Assembly (NCBI GenBank): GCA_003560545.1
Contig: PWLK01000032.1
Coordinates: forward strand, 1 to 6,282
Direction of reading: 5' to 3'
Source: Candidatus Woesearchaeota archaeon
GTDB taxonomy: Archaea; Nanobdellota; Nanobdellia; Woesearchaeales; 21-14-0-10-32-9
DNA length: 6,282 bases
Within the stretch, counting starts at the first letter, position 1, and every line of letters starts with the position of its first letter. The notes under the pieces are model-generated. The model had not been told where the DNA came from and ran no database searches. It saw nothing but the letters and a program-made list of their open reading frames with translations. Positions 4,659-6,282 of this stretch are shown here, piece after piece. The position numbers and the translations under genes are program-made.

Positions 4659-5250
4659 CATAATAACTGAGAAAAGCTGGAAGATACTGCAAAGCATAAC
4701 AAAGCTCCCCATAAAATTCGTATTAATAGGAGGGTGGGCGAACTACTTATGGACAGAAAAGCACAAATCCAAAGACATAGACATTGTAACAGGATTCGAA
4801 GGCCTAAAATACCTAAAAGAAAACTACGACCTAAAAAAAAATGACCACCTAAAAAAATACGAGATAACCATAGACGAAATAGACATAGACATATACGTTC
4901 CATACTACTCCCAACTACCCATACCCCCTGAAGAACTAGAAGAACTAAGCACAAAAATACAAAACATAAGCGTACTAGAGCCAGAAGCACTCCTCGTACT
5001 GAAACAAGGCGCAGAAAAAGACAGGGAGCACTCAGCCAAAGGAGAAAAAGACAGGATAGACATAATAAGCCTCTTAACAAGCGCCAACATAGACTTCGAA
5101 AAATACAGGAACTTAATAAAAAAATATTCTTTGGAAGAATACAGGGAAAGGCTAAAAAAAATAGTGAAAGAATTCAAAGAAATAAAATACTTGGACATGA
5201 CGCCCCGCGAATACAAAAAGAAAAAAGAAGAACTCCTGAAAAAAATATGA
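4642..5250 (+). CDS. Nucleotidyltransferase-fold protein, AbiEii-like toxin candidate
   Basis: A 202-residue protein of the minimal nucleotidyltransferase superfamily. FVLIGGWANYLW (26-37) gives the GG motif (G30, G31), SKDIDIV (43-49) gives the catalytic D45-x-D47, and EIDIDIYVP (79-87) supplies the third acidic strand, probably D83. Further on, LEPEALLVLKQGA (112-124) and GEKDRIDI (134-141, with K136, D137 and D140) match the K...(R).KD..D(I/L) region typical of AbiEii-type proteins. The last 50 residues are a Lys/Glu-rich helical tail ending KKKKEELLKKI. AbiEii enzymes transfer nucleotides to an RNA or other target and are countered by AbiEi. The gene overlaps the winged-helix gene by 17 nt and has GGAGGA 8 nt upstream. 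It shares that gene's A/C-ended codon use. All core residues look intact. Fold is confident; target and toxicity are not known. Confidence 0.82.
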   Translation: MDYWNDIITEKSWKILQSITKLPIKFVLIGGWANYLWTEKHKSKDIDIVTGFEGLKYLKENYDLKKNDHLKKYEITIDEIDIDIYVPYYSQLPIPPEELEELSTKIQNISVLEPEALLVLKQGAEKDREHSAKGEKDRIDIISLLTSANIDFEKYRNLIKKYSLEEYRERLKKIVKEFKEIKYLDMTPREYKKKKEELLKKI

Positions 5251-5256
5251 GAGCCA

Positions 5257-5871
5257 CTATTTCTTTTTCATTGTTCTCTTAACGTACAGGAACAACGCCA
5301 CGTTCAAGGCTATAAGGACTACAACAACTAATAATATAAAAAAGTATTCATTCCCCGTGTCTTCTGCTCCTGTAACCAAGCCGCTGAAAGGCCCATCCCT
5401 GAACCTCATCTCTTCAAAATCAAGGAAAACTGGTTGTACCAAGGTGGAAGAGTCTCCGTCAAAGAATAGGTTGATTTTCAAGTCATAGTTGCCTGGCTCT
5501 AACCCACTCGTATCCCAGAAAACCTCCATTTCCTCCGAAGCGTAAGGCTCCAAGCTCGTAGTAATAGACCTGAAATCCCTAACCACGTTATTATTGCTAT
5601 CCAAAACCTCGAATTCTGCGTGCGTACTGCTAATCCTCTGATTCCAAGTATTCCTCAGCCTGAAAATAAGCTTAGAAACACCGCCAAAATTATAGCTTTC
5701 AACCTCTAAGCTGCTTACCTCAACGTTCTTCTCCCCTAACTCAAAGACTTCCTCAAAGAACCTTTGCTCCCCATCATAATAAAGCACGCCCCTCGCATAA
5801 TACTTCCCAGGATTATCACTACCCCTCCAAGTACCTTCAAGCCTAACACTTTCTTTTGAAGAAACACTCAC
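5257..5871 (-). CDS. Surface protein with Ig-like domain and C-terminal membrane anchor (probably the 3' part of a frame-broken gene)
   Basis: 204 residues from the GTG at 5869-5871. Residues 1-40 look like the inside of a beta domain (SVRLEGTWRG, then YYARGVLYYDGEQRFFEEVF). Residues about 50-150 look like a CARDB/Ig-type beta sandwich: SLEVESYNFGGVSKLIFRLR, then a VFWDTSGLEPGNYDLKINLF strand pair. FSGLVTG precedes a membrane helix (about 177-197, FFILLVVVVLIALNVALFLYV) and a basic KRTMKKK tail. This predicts a mostly extracellular protein anchored at its C-terminus, but as it stands it has no signal peptide. The upstream gene supplies one and overlaps by 4 nt (GTGA). The same frame reads NTDK just before the GTG, then becomes Asn/His-rich and non-protein-like. 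Codons are T/G-ended, opposite to the upstream gene. It is either a coupled separate gene or the second half of a broken one; I favour the latter. Confidence 0.7.
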   Translation of the reverse strand: MSVSSKESVRLEGTWRGSDNPGKYYARGVLYYDGEQRFFEEVFELGEKNVEVSSLEVESYNFGGVSKLIFRLRNTWNQRISSTHAEFEVLDSNNNVVRDFRSITTSLEPYASEEMEVFWDTSGLEPGNYDLKINLFFDGDSSTLVQPVFLDFEEMRFRDGPFSGLVTGAEDTGNEYFFILLVVVVLIALNVALFLYVKRTMKKK

Positions 5872-6104
5872 CTTATCCGTGTTTCCCCGGTTGTTTCTCC
5901 TGTTACGCGTAAGCTGGTTATTCTTGTTAGGTTTTGTTCTATGGTGTGGTTGCCTGTTGTGGTTTGGTTTATGGTTATGGTTTCCGTGGTGGTTGTGCCT
6001 GTTATTCTGCCTGTTATGGTGGGTTCTCCTATTGTTATGAGTAGTGTTAGTCCTATTAGTACGAGTATGGTTATTCCTAGTTCTAGTTTGTGTTTTCTAT
6101 TCAT
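5868..6104 (-). CDS. Thr-rich signal-anchor protein (probably the 5' part of a frame-broken surface protein)
   Basis: 78 residues. A basic start MNRKHK is followed by a hydrophobic helix LGITILVLIGLTLLITI (about 9-25), a signal peptide or anchor. Then comes a Thr-rich stretch (22 Thr in total) with ITGRITG and three N-x-T sequons (NQT, NHT, NLT), so it is probably exported and perhaps glycosylated. Many DPANN surface proteins begin this way and then continue into beta domains; this one stops after SLRVTGETTGETRIR. A one-base shift at the G4 run 5885-5888 would join it to the next frame as ...VTGETTG-NTDKVSVSSKES, giving a complete protein of about 282 residues with signal, sandwich domain and anchor. 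The ATG overlaps the upstream HTH stop by 8 nt, with weak GAGAAG before it. Codons are A/C-ended. A genuinely short protein is possible. Confidence 0.6.
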   Translation of the reverse strand: MNRKHKLELGITILVLIGLTLLITIGEPTITGRITGTTTTETITINQTTTGNHTIEQNLTRITSLRVTGETTGETRIR

Positions 6105-6282
6105 TTTCTTCTCGTTTTAGGGTTGTCCAGATCGTCCTCGGGTTTTTTCCTAGTTTTTTGGCGATTTCAACGTTTTTCAGCCCGGTCCCTTTCAAGTATA
6201 AACAGATGCTTCCCAGGATGCTTTGCCCGGGCTTAAACGCAGAAAACGGTATGGTTTCCGTTCCCGTTATGTTTAGTGGCTC
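6097..6282 (-). CDS. C-terminal part of a helix-turn-helix protein (5' end outside window)
   Basis: The minus strand is open from the window edge to a TAG at 6097-6099, giving 61 residues with no start codon visible. FSAFKPGQSILGSICLYLK is followed by a helix-turn-helix, NVEIAKKLGKNPRTIWTTLKR (about residues 37-57). This matches the small archaeal HTH proteins of the pattern (F)...(L)s(V/I)LE.....L.E.(G)L...EIA..LgR..RTIWT...RA, which are frequent in DPANN genomes and often precede exported proteins. It is probably DNA-binding; its target is unknown. It is the first visible gene of a minus-strand operon, and its stop overlaps the ATG of the signal-anchor gene by 8 nt (ATGAATAG). The call is confident for the HTH and open for the missing N-terminal part. 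Confidence 0.75.
   Translation of the reverse strand, partial: EPLNITGTETIPFSAFKPGQSILGSICLYLKGTGLKNVEIAKKLGKNPRTIWTTLKREENE

Noticed and set aside
4442..5080. Long minus-strand open frames (4423-4692, 4442-5080, 4905-5216)
   Set aside because: They are Leu/Phe/Cys/Ser-rich translations opposite the winged-helix and nucleotidyltransferase genes, whose motifs are clear. The A/C-ended codons of those genes remove stops from the antisense frame.
1..6282. tRNA, rRNA, CRISPR array or complete insertion sequence
   Set aside because: I found no tRNA arm signature, no regularly spaced repeats, no transposase motif and no matching terminal inverted repeats.

Overview
The window looks like low-GC archaeal DNA, probably from a small-genome DPANN-type lineage (Woesearchaeota/Pacearchaeota-like; this placement is inference). 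The clearest marker is a complete archaeal PCNA sliding clamp gene (1022-1759). Supporting signs are TATA/BRE-type promoters, several of which would give leaderless transcripts, T-rich gene ends, and short membrane-anchored surface proteins next to a small helix-turn-helix gene.

Layout. 2-286 (+) is the C-terminal end of an unrecognised gene. 302-855 (-) is a RelB/RelE-type toxin-antitoxin operon, antitoxin first, with a TATA box and a palindromic operator candidate. It diverges from PCNA (+). 1841-2508 (+) is a tightly coupled DUF4258-like / DUF2283-like pair, a plausible second toxin-antitoxin-type module. 2509-2831 is a gene-free stretch with small palindromes. 2838-3557 (+) is an orphan gene. 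It ends head-on against 3554-3907 (-), a small gene broken by one in-frame TAG; the two stop codons share one CTAG. 4083-5250 (+) is a two-gene operon: a winged-helix protein followed by a nucleotidyltransferase, resembling the AbiEi/AbiEii (type IV) toxin-antitoxin arrangement. 5257-6282 (-) is a probable operon: the end of an HTH protein, a Thr-rich signal-anchor protein, and a surface protein with a C-terminal membrane anchor. The last two look like the two halves of one gene split by a frame break near 5868-5890.

Taken together, one replication gene sits among three toxin-antitoxin-type modules, with orphan and damaged genes around them. This is what an accessory, turnover-prone region beside a core gene would look like. 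Five single or first genes have a TATA-like element about 26-31 nt before the start codon, implying leaderless or near-leaderless mRNAs. Second genes of operons, and PCNA, carry Shine-Dalgarno-like sequences instead.
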